Positions 17,445-25,215 of a stretch of 64,000 nucleotides of DNA are shown here, one piece after another. The DNA is taken from contig JBAYVP010000001.1 in the NCBI GenBank assembly GCA_041674485.1, positions 1-64,000 on the forward strand. Reading direction: 5' to 3'. The first letter of the stretch is position 1. Each line of letters starts with the position of its first letter. The translations under genes and the position numbers were made by a program. Origin of the DNA: JAGXQV01 sp041674485 (GTDB lineage Bacteria > Pseudomonadota > Gammaproteobacteria > Burkholderiales > Sulfuricellaceae). The notes below the pieces were generated by a model. The model searched no databases. It saw only the letters and a program-made list of their open reading frames with translations, and was not told the origin of the DNA.

Positions 17445-17535
17445 GCAGGCGATGAACAATCTGGCCGGATTTATATTGGATCAGCGAACGCTCCAAAATC
17501 ATCTTTTTAACGAGAAATGGAACGAGACGGTGAAA

Positions 17536-18201
17536 TCAGACTTTCTCTCCCAGAATGACCCATTCCTTAACTTCATGAGTACGGTTTGCCATGGTTCTGG
17601 TCAGCAATTCTACCTCCTGAATCCCAAATCCCTGAAAAAGATCCTCAATCTCGCTGTCATTCGTAAAACGGGCATACCCCTTGTTCAGCAGTGGCCCTTC
17701 GGCGACCCGCCAGGCATTGTGCCCAAGCTTTTCGCCGGTATCACTTCCCCAGCTGCCCTGCGCGAAAGTGCGTGCGAACAGCTTGCCGCCCTTGCGCGTG
17801 ACACGCGCCATTTCCTGGTAGATGTGCCGTGAGGTTTCATAGGCATTGCAGTACACCGCCTCGTTGTCGATCACGGCATCGAAAAAACCATCCTCCATGG
17901 GAATCCGGCCCATATCACCGCACCAAAGCTGCCCTTTCCAGCCGGGGCATTCGGCATCCAGCCGCGCGCGCGCCTGGTCAACGGCGGTTTGAGAGCCCTC
18001 GATGCCATAAACCGTAAAACCTTCGCGCGCCATGAACCATAGATTGGCGCCCGGCCCGCAACCCACCTCCAGCAACTTCACCGCACTGCGATCCGGTGCG
18101 CCATAGAAATTGCGCGCAACGAAGCGTATCAAGTCTTCTCCCGGATACTTGCCCCAGGCTTGGCTGCTAAAAACTTTTTCCCATACCGGATCCCAACTCA
18201 T
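17536..18201 (-). CDS. SAM-dependent class I methyltransferase
   Basis: The 221-residue protein has methyltransferase motif I as LLEVGCGPGANLWFMAREG (about residues 44-62), an acidic end of strand 2 (YGIEGSQ), and a DAVIDNEAVYCN motif IV region. It starts ten bases before the acyltransferase gene ends upstream, so it is part of the nonulosonate operon. It could O- or N-methylate the nonulosonic acid or its precursor, as seen in decorated legionaminic acids, but the substrate is not shown. HicAB follows downstream. Confidence 0.78.
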   Translation of the reverse strand: MSWDPVWEKVFSSQAWGKYPGEDLIRFVARNFYGAPDRSAVKLLEVGCGPGANLWFMAREGFTVYGIEGSQTAVDQARARLDAECPGWKGQLWCGDMGRIPMEDGFFDAVIDNEAVYCNAYETSRHIYQEMARVTRKGGKLFARTFAQGSWGSDTGEKLGHNAWRVAEGPLLNKGYARFTNDSEIEDLFQGFGIQEVELLTRTMANRTHEVKEWVILGEKV

Positions 18202-18211
18202 TAAGCGCCCC

Positions 18212-19213
18212 CTAATTTTCTCTGTAAAACATCACCCGGTTGCTGTCGCGACCTGTTCTTGCCTGCCATTGGGATTTCATCTCCAGATAAGCTGCCGGAT
18301 TATGAATTTTCCGGCCTATTTTAAAGGATGCACGCTGATCCGAGAAACCCGACTTGAAAAACAGGAGCGAATTGTTAGCATCCGCATTGACGCCTCCGCC
18401 CAAATGGAGTCGGCTGCATCCCGCCCGCTGGCCGTATAGCCCCGCTTCGTGGAGCAGCAAATTGGTTGCACCGAATTTTTTGCCCACCTCATCGGCAGCC
18501 GATAAATGGTATTCCAGAATATCCGTGCCTTGCAGAAAAATGGCGGCCGCGACAACCTTGCCCTCGTACAGACTGACCGCGTAGTGTACTCCATCCCATT
18601 GGGCGAGCCTGCTGAAGTACTCAGGGGGAAAAAAATAGAAGCTGCTCGCCTTCAGCCCTTCCATGGTTGCGCAATACAAGGGCTGGAAGGCTTCATGAAA
18701 GCGCTTTGCAGCCCACCACTCGACACTAAGACCCCGCTTAACCGCCTTGCGAATTGCCGTACGCGCGCGCACCTCATAGCTGGCCAACAAATCGGGCAAT
18801 TTCAAATCGACCCATACCGTTTCCCGGTCGGCCACCGCTTCGCCGGAAAAAAACCGCCAATTTTCAAGCAATGGATGAAAGCGGACAAACTCCACCAGCA
18901 CTCGATGCTCCTCGCACCAGCTTGAATAAGCCTGCCAGGCTTCGGCAAGAAACGCCTGATCGTCAACTGTGGCGACCGGCCCACCATAACCATAAGGGGA
19001 CTGGATATCACGATAGGCCGTACCGGGAACCGCTGCGAGATGATAGGCGTGATAAAAAAAATTGTCCCCGTTCTGATAAACAAAAAAAACGGGGGTCAGT
19101 TCGCTTGCTCTCGCCGCATCAGCCTGTGCGTAAGCGGGGTGCAGGGAGGGCGCTTGGCGGGCCTCGGGGAGGCGATGAAAAAACGCCAATGCGGCATCAA
19201 GGGAGACCTGCAT
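18212..19213 (-). CDS. FemAB-like GNAT acyltransferase
   Basis: The protein (333 residues) has the double-GNAT layout of FemAB-like proteins: a conserved IQSPYGYGGP stretch near residue 75, an ARTAIRKAVKRGLSVEW segment near 155, and a C-terminal GNAT core with AAIFLQGTDILEYHLSA and GATNLLLHEA. It lies two bases downstream of legI and ten upstream of the methyltransferase. No hexapeptide-type LegH/PglD acetyltransferase exists in the locus, so this protein may be the N-acyltransferase acting on the 4-amino sugar or on the finished nonulosonate. That is an inference from position. Confidence 0.72.
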   Translation of the reverse strand: MQVSLDAALAFFHRLPEARQAPSLHPAYAQADAARASELTPVFFVYQNGDNFFYHAYHLAAVPGTAYRDIQSPYGYGGPVATVDDQAFLAEAWQAYSSWCEEHRVLVEFVRFHPLLENWRFFSGEAVADRETVWVDLKLPDLLASYEVRARTAIRKAVKRGLSVEWWAAKRFHEAFQPLYCATMEGLKASSFYFFPPEYFSRLAQWDGVHYAVSLYEGKVVAAAIFLQGTDILEYHLSAADEVGKKFGATNLLLHEAGLYGQRAGCSRLHLGGGVNADANNSLLFFKSGFSDQRASFKIGRKIHNPAAYLEMKSQWQARTGRDSNRVMFYREN

Positions 19214-19215
19214 GA

Positions 19216-20289
19216 CTAAATGGCTTCATCCTGCTGGTAATCCCGCTGGGCAGACGCCCCCATGACATCCCAATAAAACAGTGGGCTCATGCCGCTTCCC
19301 GGTCGCTTGGTGGTCAGATTCTCTTCATTCAGCACTTCCCCTGCCTTGATGTCTCTGGCCGCAACGATACTCTTGCGGGCAATGGCCATATTTTTGCGCT
19401 CGGATGGCGCAGGAATTTTGGAGCCGTTCCCCAGCGCCATTTCCACCTGGCGTATGGCCTTCACCATTTGCGCGAGCTCTTCCGGTTCGAGGGAGGCTTT
19501 ATGGTCGGGGCCGGGGAGGCTGCGGTCGAGGGTGAAGTGTTTTTCAATGACCGTCGCGCCCAGCGCTGTTGCGGCCACGGGAATCGTAATGCCCTCGGTA
19601 TGATCCGAGTAGCCGACAGGCAGCCCAAATGCGTGGCTCATGGTTTGCATGACCCGCAGGTTGACTTCTCCTACCGGCGCTGGATATTCGGTCGTGCAGT
19701 GCAGCAGGGTGACTTTTTCGCGCAACGCTTCCTGTCCATCACCGGAAAAATACGCCTGCATGAAATCGTTGTGGAAAGGTCGCGCATCCAACTGGGTGTA
19801 GCCAAAAGCGAGCACGCCCAATGCCTGCTCGACATCCCCAAGTGTGCTCATGCCGGTGGAAAGAATCACCGGTTTGCCCGTCCGGGCAATTTTCAGCAAT
19901 AAAGGGGCATTGGTGATTTCACCGGAAGGTATTTTCAGCATCGGGACATCGAGCTCATCCACCAGCAGGTCCACACTTTGCAGATCAAAGGGCGTGGAGA
20001 GGAACTGAATGCCACGTTTTGCACAGTGCGCAACCAATGCGCGGTGCGCCGCACCGTCGAGTTCGAGCTTTTTGACCATTTCAAGCTGGCTTTCATCGCC
20101 GCCCGTGGTTTTTGCCTGATATTCCGCTTTTACGGCAAAGCGGCTGATCACCGCCTCGGACTTGAAGGTCTGGAACTTTACTGCATCGGCACCCGCTTCG
20201 GCAGCGGCATCGATCAGCTGCAGCGCCATGTCCAAAGAGCCGTTATGGTTGACGCCGGCTTCGGCAATAATAAATACTCTGTTTGTCAT
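19216..20289 (-). CDS. legI: Nonulosonate (legionaminate/sialate) synthase
   Basis: The protein (357 residues) has the NeuB TIM barrel, beginning IIAEAGVNHNGSLDMA, with DAVKFQTFKSEAVIS, LSTGMSTLGDVEQAL, LLHCTTEYPAP and GYSDHTEGI. It ends in the SAF/antifreeze-like domain (IVAARDIKAGEVLNEENL). It condenses a 6-carbon amino sugar with phosphoenolpyruvate to the nine-carbon acid. The start overlaps the stop of the aminotransferase-like gene by four bases. Legionaminate is favoured because LegB, LegC and LegG homologues are in the same locus and PseB/PseC/PseG types are absent. Confidence 0.9.
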   Translation of the reverse strand: MTNRVFIIAEAGVNHNGSLDMALQLIDAAAEAGADAVKFQTFKSEAVISRFAVKAEYQAKTTGGDESQLEMVKKLELDGAAHRALVAHCAKRGIQFLSTPFDLQSVDLLVDELDVPMLKIPSGEITNAPLLLKIARTGKPVILSTGMSTLGDVEQALGVLAFGYTQLDARPFHNDFMQAYFSGDGQEALREKVTLLHCTTEYPAPVGEVNLRVMQTMSHAFGLPVGYSDHTEGITIPVAATALGATVIEKHFTLDRSLPGPDHKASLEPEELAQMVKAIRQVEMALGNGSKIPAPSERKNMAIARKSIVAARDIKAGEVLNEENLTTKRPGSGMSPLFYWDVMGASAQRDYQQDEAI

Positions 20290-21386
20290 GTGGATTGGGT
20301 ATTAAAAAAATCTTTGAGGCATTCAACAAAATAATCCATCGCCTCTGCGCCCAGCCGCTGGTCAATGGGCAGGGTGAGCATTGAGCTGCTCAGTGAGCTT
20401 TCTGCCGGAAACAAATCTTTCTGCTGTTGCGCGAGATGATCCAGAGGCCAGTGAATCGGGCAATAAATGCTTTTCGTCCGAAGATAATTACGCAGTTTAT
20501 CCCGTTGGTCATTATGCACCAAAACAGGCAATCCAAGGGGGGTTTCCCCGTTGTCCAGTGATTCCTTAAAGAGCGGCGTCAGCCATTTTCCGGTCAAATT
20601 TTCCCTTGCCAGGTGCTGATGCATCTCCTCCCAGTTTCTCCTTCTCGCCTGGCAAATGGCAGGAATGTCATTACGCTCCATCAGATAACCGGATAGCCAG
20701 GATATTTCGGCGGGATGGATAGCGGCATCCAGACGTTTTTCCGTATCCTTAAATAAATGCAGGAACATCTCGTCCGGGGCAAATTGCCGCAGCAATTTTC
20801 CGACAAACCGGCCGGATACAAACGCCTCATCGGCCTTGCCAACATGGCTTTCGCAAGGCGTGTTGCTGGCCAGCAATGCACCATCCGGCTGCGCCAGAAA
20901 CTTGCGATAACTGGTAAAGGCATAATCGCCGATATCCCCGACATTGCTGTTCAGGCTAGCCTGCACACAATCTTCCAGTACGAAGGCACCGCCATTTCCG
21001 GGCATCGAATTCAGCCAATCTATTATTGGTCTATTCCTGAAACCAAAGTAATGGATAAACAGGAACGTCTCGCCATCGGCCAGATTTGGCGGCAAACCTG
21101 CCGGGGATTGCAGGTCCGGCCCCATTGAATAAAATCGGATTGCGAATTCCAGTTCGGCAAATGGCGCAATAACGGACGGGCAGCAATAGGCAGGCAGCCA
21201 GGCTTGTTTTTTCCCGCCCTGTCGGATAATTTCCTGCAGCGCCAGATGGATCGCGGAGCGACCGGTATCGGCCCAAAGCAGAAAAGGTTTTGGCAGAGTC
21301 AGCTCGTGGCGCAAGACGGGGGCCGCGAGTTGCTCCAGGCCGATTTCCAGTTCCCCGCCGATGCGATAAGACGGTTGCGGCATCAT
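20286..21386 (-). CDS. Divergent DegT/DnrJ-type PLP aminotransferase-like protein
   Basis: The fold is that of sugar aminotransferases: ADTGRSAIHLAL near residue 40, an aspartate that would bind the PLP pyridine nitrogen in VLEDC (Asp139), and a lysine for the Schiff base at Lys162 (TSYRKFL). The rest is strongly diverged from the LegC-type enzyme of the same locus. It starts six bases after legG ends. It may add a second amino group or act on a side chain of the nonulosonate. It is present in addition to LegC, so the end product is probably not plain legionaminic acid. Confidence 0.7.
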   Translation of the reverse strand: MMPQPSYRIGGELEIGLEQLAAPVLRHELTLPKPFLLWADTGRSAIHLALQEIIRQGGKKQAWLPAYCCPSVIAPFAELEFAIRFYSMGPDLQSPAGLPPNLADGETFLFIHYFGFRNRPIIDWLNSMPGNGGAFVLEDCVQASLNSNVGDIGDYAFTSYRKFLAQPDGALLASNTPCESHVGKADEAFVSGRFVGKLLRQFAPDEMFLHLFKDTEKRLDAAIHPAEISWLSGYLMERNDIPAICQARRRNWEEMHQHLARENLTGKWLTPLFKESLDNGETPLGLPVLVHNDQRDKLRNYLRTKSIYCPIHWPLDHLAQQQKDLFPAESSLSSSMLTLPIDQRLGAEAMDYFVECLKDFFNTQST

Positions 21387-21392
21387 TCGGCC

Positions 21393-22553
21393 TCAACCGG
21401 GCAAATCATAAAAATGTTTGGCGGAGGAACTGCCGAGTGAAACCTCCTTGAGGTAACGCTTGATCTGCGCCGAGGCATCGCAGTTTCCGTAAAGCGACTC
21501 TGTTTCCGCGAGCTTGCGTTCGAACTCATCGGAAAGCGCCAAGGCAATTGCTTGGGCAATTTCATCTGCATCTTCGCGGCAATTGATAATGGATTCGGCC
21601 ATTAACCGGCCCGTTTGCCGGTTACCGATATTGACGGTTGGCTTCTTGATGGCGGGCGCCTCTACGATGCCGCTGGAGGAATTGCCCACCACCGCATCGC
21701 AATGCCGCATCGCGCTGAGGTAGCGCAATTGCCCAAGCGAGGTAGCGGCAAGCACCCGTTCAGGATTTGCGGCCGCGTAGGCATCGACCATTCTGGACAG
21801 GATTCTTCCCCCTGCATCGGCATTGGGTTTGGTCAGGATTACTTTTGCCTGCGGAAAGCGGTCCAGCGCTTGGATAAGCTCTTCCATGCCTTTTTCCGGC
21901 GCGACATGACCCAATGTTGCCGGGTGATACGTCACCAGGAATGTCGGGGCGGACAGCTGAAACCCGAGCGACTCTCCCAGCTCCTTTTTTGACAGCAGCT
22001 TCAGGCGCTCGAAATTATCCAGCCCCGGATCGCCGCAATTGACCACCCGCTCCGGAGACTCTCCCATCTGGATTACGCGCTTACGGTAACTCTCGGCGGC
22101 CACAAAATGGAAATTCGACAATTTGCTGATGGCATGCCGGATGCTATCGTCAATCGCTCCTTCGGTAATCTCACCGCCGGAAATATGTGCAATCGGAATA
22201 TTGGCCACTAGTGCCGCCTGGCTTGCTGCCAGTATTTCGAACCTGTCTCCCAGCACCACCAGAATGTCCGGGCGCAAACGGTCGAGCGCATCCGCGAGAC
22301 CAATCATGCCCAGCCCCATGGATTTGGCGATGCCAACGGCGGTATCGCTGGACAATAGCATTTCCACTTTGGCATCAATGGCAAAACCATCCGCCTCAAT
22401 CGCCTGGTAGGTCAAGCCGAATTCCGGCGACAGGTGCATGCCCGTGGCAATGATCTGAAGCTGCAATTCAGGATCAGCCTGAATTTCCTTCATGAGCCAG
22501 TACAGCAGCCCGTATTCGGCGCGGCTGCCGGTGACGATGCAAATTTTTCTCAT
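21393..22553 (-). CDS. legG: Hydrolysing NDP-GlcNAc 2-epimerase (NeuC/LegG type)
   Basis: The 386-residue protein matches the hydrolysing 2-epimerases: ICIVTGSRAEYGLLYWLM at the N-terminus, DILVVLGDRFE near 95, and HISGGEITEGAIDDSIRHAI near 125. It releases the free 2-epimerised amino sugar used by LegI. The ATG overlaps the stop of the ORF6N gene upstream (ATGA), so its translation now depends partly on an inserted gene. A decayed copy of its own first codons lies beyond that gene at 23127-23174. Confidence 0.88.
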   Translation of the reverse strand: MRKICIVTGSRAEYGLLYWLMKEIQADPELQLQIIATGMHLSPEFGLTYQAIEADGFAIDAKVEMLLSSDTAVGIAKSMGLGMIGLADALDRLRPDILVVLGDRFEILAASQAALVANIPIAHISGGEITEGAIDDSIRHAISKLSNFHFVAAESYRKRVIQMGESPERVVNCGDPGLDNFERLKLLSKKELGESLGFQLSAPTFLVTYHPATLGHVAPEKGMEELIQALDRFPQAKVILTKPNADAGGRILSRMVDAYAAANPERVLAATSLGQLRYLSAMRHCDAVVGNSSSGIVEAPAIKKPTVNIGNRQTGRLMAESIINCREDADEIAQAIALALSDEFERKLAETESLYGNCDASAQIKRYLKEVSLGSSSAKHFYDLPG

Positions 22554-23098
22554 TGGTTTTTCTTCTTTATCGTGTGCTTGAACTTCAGAACCGCGAAGTT
22601 CAGTTCGATTGATGTTTCCGTGTCGCTTGTATGCAAATCGTCGTCGAAAATTTCGGCAATTAGCTCCCCGCTCTTTTGCATGAGTGATTTTTGTTCGGCT
22701 TTATCTTGAACTGCTGATAACTCTTTGATGCTTCTGGACAGCTCTCTGATTTTTGAGAAAGTCTCTATGATGGAAAGCGTTGCCTGTATTGCCTGGGAGC
22801 TTTTCAGGATGGTGGCAAGCATATACAGCCCTTTTTCGGCAAACGCTTTTGGATTTACCGTTGAGTGCTTGAGCTTGTCGAACCGGTGGAAATTTTCCAC
22901 CAGTTCATTTTTTTCAGCCTTAGAAAGTTCGATGATATATCCAGCAGGGAACTTATCAGGATTATTTGTAACGGCTTTATTGATATCTCTCGTCTCAACC
23001 CCATAGATTTGAGCTATATCACTATCAAGCAAAAAGCTCAGCCCTCTTATCTCGATGATCAGCTCTTTTAGATTTTCTATTTTCACTATATTCGTCAT
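22550..23098 (-). CDS. ORF6N-domain (KilA-N/Bro-type) DNA-binding protein
   Basis: Residues about 10-100 form an ORF6N domain: IRGLSFLLDSDIAQIYGVET, VTNNPDKFPAGYIIEL and FAEKGLYMLATILKS are its typical segments. The C-terminal half is helical and lysine/glutamate rich. Such proteins are common in phages and mobile DNA; their function is poorly known. The gene is more AT-rich than its neighbours, a sign of transfer. A GGAG site precedes the ATG at 23098. It splits the sialidase-like and legG genes, with a duplicated legG 5' end on its upstream side. Confidence 0.8.
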   Translation of the reverse strand: MTNIVKIENLKELIIEIRGLSFLLDSDIAQIYGVETRDINKAVTNNPDKFPAGYIIELSKAEKNELVENFHRFDKLKHSTVNPKAFAEKGLYMLATILKSSQAIQATLSIIETFSKIRELSRSIKELSAVQDKAEQKSLMQKSGELIAEIFDDDLHTSDTETSIELNFAVLKFKHTIKKKNQ

Positions 23099-23126
23099 GT
23101 CACTTCATCTCCCATAATGGCAGACC

Positions 23127-23174
23127 CTATTCGGCCCGGCTGCCGGTGACGATGCAAATTTTTCGTTTTGCCAT
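23127..23174 (-). pseudogene. Duplicated 5' end of legG
   Basis: Starting at ATG 23174, six bases past the sialidase-like gene, the frame reads MAKRKICIVTGSRAE and then a TAG where legG has Tyr. Bases 23128-23163 match legG 22513-22548 at 35 of 36 positions. Weaker similarity runs on into the ORF6N leader (GLPLWEMK against GLLYWLMK). It marks where legG probably began before the ORF6N gene came in. Confidence 0.88.
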
Positions 23175-23179
23175 AACTC

Positions 23180-24277
23180 TCAGGTCGGTTCGTTGGAGTA
23201 CAAATATTCCAGTGTCAGTCTGCGAATACAAAGATCCTGCAATACGCCGCCGCCCACTCCGCCAAAATTATACGCCAGCAGAACCGCATCGCCGGAAAAA
23301 TGGATCGCGGTGTAGCAATATCCCCGGCGTGGATCGCTTTCCAGCAGTTTATGATGCTTCCAGGTCAGACCCTCATTGCCGCTGATTGCGGCAACCAGCG
23401 GTGTGCGGCCCCAACTGGATTTCAAGTAAAATTTCCCCAGCTTCCAGCGTCGGCTGTAATCGTTCCACACGGCCAGCAAGTCGCCGGTCGCCGGAATCCG
23501 CTTGATGGACAACGCGGAACAGGGTGAAAGAAATTTTGATGCCTGTGGCGGAGTCCACGTCCTGCCCCGGGTGCTGGAGGACATTTCCCACTGCCTGCCG
23601 GTGTCGGTGCGCGCCCACGCATAGAGCGAGCCGTCTTTCAGTTCAACCAAGCCTGGCTCCTGCATACCGGATTTGTTTCTGACCGGCAACCCCCACCAGT
23701 CGTCAGACTCATGCCAGGTTTCCCCTTCATCATCCGAGTAATAAAACAATGTTATTGCGCGCCAATCCGCTTCATTTTGTGCCTCGATCCGGCCTGTTTT
23801 AGTGGGGCGATGGTAGGCAGCAGGAATCACGATGCGGCCATTGCCAAGCTGGATAACGCGATCATTGTTAACCACAAAATATCCCGGTGCAGCAATGCAG
23901 TGTGAGGGTTCGCTCCATGTCATCCCCTCGTCCGCCGAGGTGCGCATCAGCAGAGTGCAATCGTGCAGATGATTTTTTCTCAGATAAAAAAGGGCAATCC
24001 GGCCGCTATGCAAGCGCAGCAGCGATGGGCTCATGACGTTAAAACCGCCCTCGTTGCGCACCAGCACCCGGCGTCTTGCCGACCAGGATCGCCCTTCGTC
24101 GCCGGAATAAATAGCCGAGATGGTGGCAGGCGCATTATCGTTCCAGCTGTTCCCGTCATAACGGCTATAGGCAAACAGGATTCGCCCATCCGAAAGAGTA
24201 ATGAACGCGCCTTCTGAATTGCGCGGATTTCCTTTTTTGTGGTTGAGCGTCAGCGTAATTTCGGATTCCATCATCAC
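23180..24277 (-). CDS. Sialidase-like BNR-repeat protein, no signal peptide
   Basis: Five Asp-box motifs (SxDxGxTW type) are seen at about residues 58-65, 114-121, 181-188, 234-241 (degenerate) and 299-306, with the EPGLVELKDGSLYAWARTDTG region typical of the six-bladed propeller of exo-sialidase-like hydrolases. The first residues (MMMESEITLTLNHKKGNP) contain no signal peptide, so the protein should be cytoplasmic. A classic RIP arginine motif is not obvious. It lies within the nonulosonate operon, between the VapBC insert and legG. It could trim or edit nonulosonate glycosides, or be a lyase-like or non-catalytic relative. Confidence 0.8.
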   Translation of the reverse strand: MMMESEITLTLNHKKGNPRNSEGAFITLSDGRILFAYSRYDGNSWNDNAPATISAIYSGDEGRSWSARRRVLVRNEGGFNVMSPSLLRLHSGRIALFYLRKNHLHDCTLLMRTSADEGMTWSEPSHCIAAPGYFVVNNDRVIQLGNGRIVIPAAYHRPTKTGRIEAQNEADWRAITLFYYSDDEGETWHESDDWWGLPVRNKSGMQEPGLVELKDGSLYAWARTDTGRQWEMSSSTRGRTWTPPQASKFLSPCSALSIKRIPATGDLLAVWNDYSRRWKLGKFYLKSSWGRTPLVAAISGNEGLTWKHHKLLESDPRRGYCYTAIHFSGDAVLLAYNFGGVGGGVLQDLCIRRLTLEYLYSNEPT

Positions 24278-24335
24278 TTTATCTGTGTTCGCTCATGCCG
24301 GTTCAATTCGACTGTGCAAGGAAGCCCGTGAAGCA

Positions 24336-24767
24336 TTACGAGAGTGTTACGAGATGCTTGGGCAACGCCTTGCCAACAGCATCAAGAGGGATGCCGCGAT
24401 CCAACGTAACAAATCTTCCACCTTGCCGGACGGCGAGAGCCAACAGATAAACATCGGTTACGTGCCGGGAACTCAGAACCTTCTCCCATATCAGGCAGCC
24501 GGGATGCAGCAGGCTGGTGGAATCCGGCCAAAAAACATGAGACGGATGCTGGGTCGCTTCTGTTAGCCGCCCTGCCACTTGTGCGGCAGGAACAGTGTTG
24601 GGATAGCCCGGTTGAGAAAGAATTCGAATACATCCGTTTTGAGTTATCGGGCACGAAGCCCAACCTTCATCAATATGTTTACCAAGCCAATCCGTTACCA
24701 AGCCATGATGTATATGGCTGCCATCAAGCAGTGCGATCAAAACATTGACGTCCAATAACGCACGCAT
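24336..24767 (-). CDS. vapC: VapC-like PIN-domain toxin
   Basis: The 143-residue PIN protein starts MRALLDVNVLIAL, giving the first catalytic aspartate (Asp6), and has later acidic positions in VTDVYLLALA and FVTLDRGIP. The start overlaps the vapB stop by one base (TAATG). PIN toxins cleave RNA, often initiator tRNA. The gene ends 58 bases before the sialidase-like gene and is on the same strand as the operon. Confidence 0.88.
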   Translation of the reverse strand: MRALLDVNVLIALLDGSHIHHGLVTDWLGKHIDEGWASCPITQNGCIRILSQPGYPNTVPAAQVAGRLTEATQHPSHVFWPDSTSLLHPGCLIWEKVLSSRHVTDVYLLALAVRQGGRFVTLDRGIPLDAVGKALPKHLVTLS

Positions 24768-25024
24768 TACACGCCTTCAGCTTCACGCAGGCGATTGACC
24801 AAATCATTCGTCACGACAGCCTTACCCGCAGGGAAAGGGCGAAAACCCGCGATGGTTCGAGGTTCCGAACCCGCATTTTCTGATGTGGCGGAACTTCCCG
24901 GCTGCCCCGTCAACACCCGCCGCAGCAGGTGAGAGACGACCTGCCCGGCCGATAAGTTCTGACACCTGGCGAGTTCTTTTGCCGCCAACAGCACATCCTC
25001 ATCGATATCTAACGTAGTTCTCAT
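24767..25024 (-). CDS. vapB: VapB-like ribbon-helix-helix antitoxin
   Basis: The N-terminal MRTTLDIDEDVLLAAKELA is a ribbon-helix-helix DNA-binding segment. The C-terminal GFRPFPAGKAVVTNDLVNRL is the toxin-binding tail typical of VapB partners of PIN toxins. ATG 25024 gives the usual antitoxin N-terminus; a GTG two codons earlier is also possible. Upstream lies a palindromic operator over a sigma-70 promoter. Confidence 0.85.
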   Translation of the reverse strand: MRTTLDIDEDVLLAAKELARCQNLSAGQVVSHLLRRVLTGQPGSSATSENAGSEPRTIAGFRPFPAGKAVVTNDLVNRLREAEGV

Positions 25025-25052
25025 TATCACGCCCGCATCTAATTTGATGATG

Positions 25053-25083
25053 TGATGCTACAGCATCAAGATGCAAATCGCAA
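25053..25083 (-). promoter_or_regulatory. Promoter and operator of vapBC
   Basis: On the minus strand TTGCGA (25078-25083) and TAGCAT (25055-25060) are 17 bases apart. The -10 box lies inside a 7+7 inverted repeat TGATGCT-AC-AGCATCA (25053-25068), the expected binding site for VapB autorepression. Confidence 0.65.
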
Positions 25084-25137
25084 CATCCACTTGAGGCAAG
25101 AAAGAATGGGTTTGTGTCAACACGATGGTTTGGGGGG

Positions 25138-25212
25138 CTATAGACAAACAGGATTCGTCCATCCAAAAGAGTAATGAACGCGCCTTCTGAATTGCGCGGG
25201 TTTCCGTTCTTC
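25138..25212 (-). pseudogene. Duplicated 5' fragment of the sialidase-like gene
   Basis: These bases match 24165-24239 inside the intact sialidase-like gene with about seven differences in 75. The frame encodes GNPRNSEGAFITLLDGRILF, with Ser-to-Leu and a later Ala-to-Val change. It begins right after the stop of the TPR-methyltransferase gene and then runs into unrelated sequence, so it is the left-behind start of an older gene copy separated by VapBC. Confidence 0.88.
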
Positions 25213-25215
25213 GGA

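Noticed and set aside
16568..17535. HicAB as a fourth module with duplicated gene ends
   Set aside because: I compared both sides with the ptmE 5' end and the methyltransferase 3' end and saw no duplicate.
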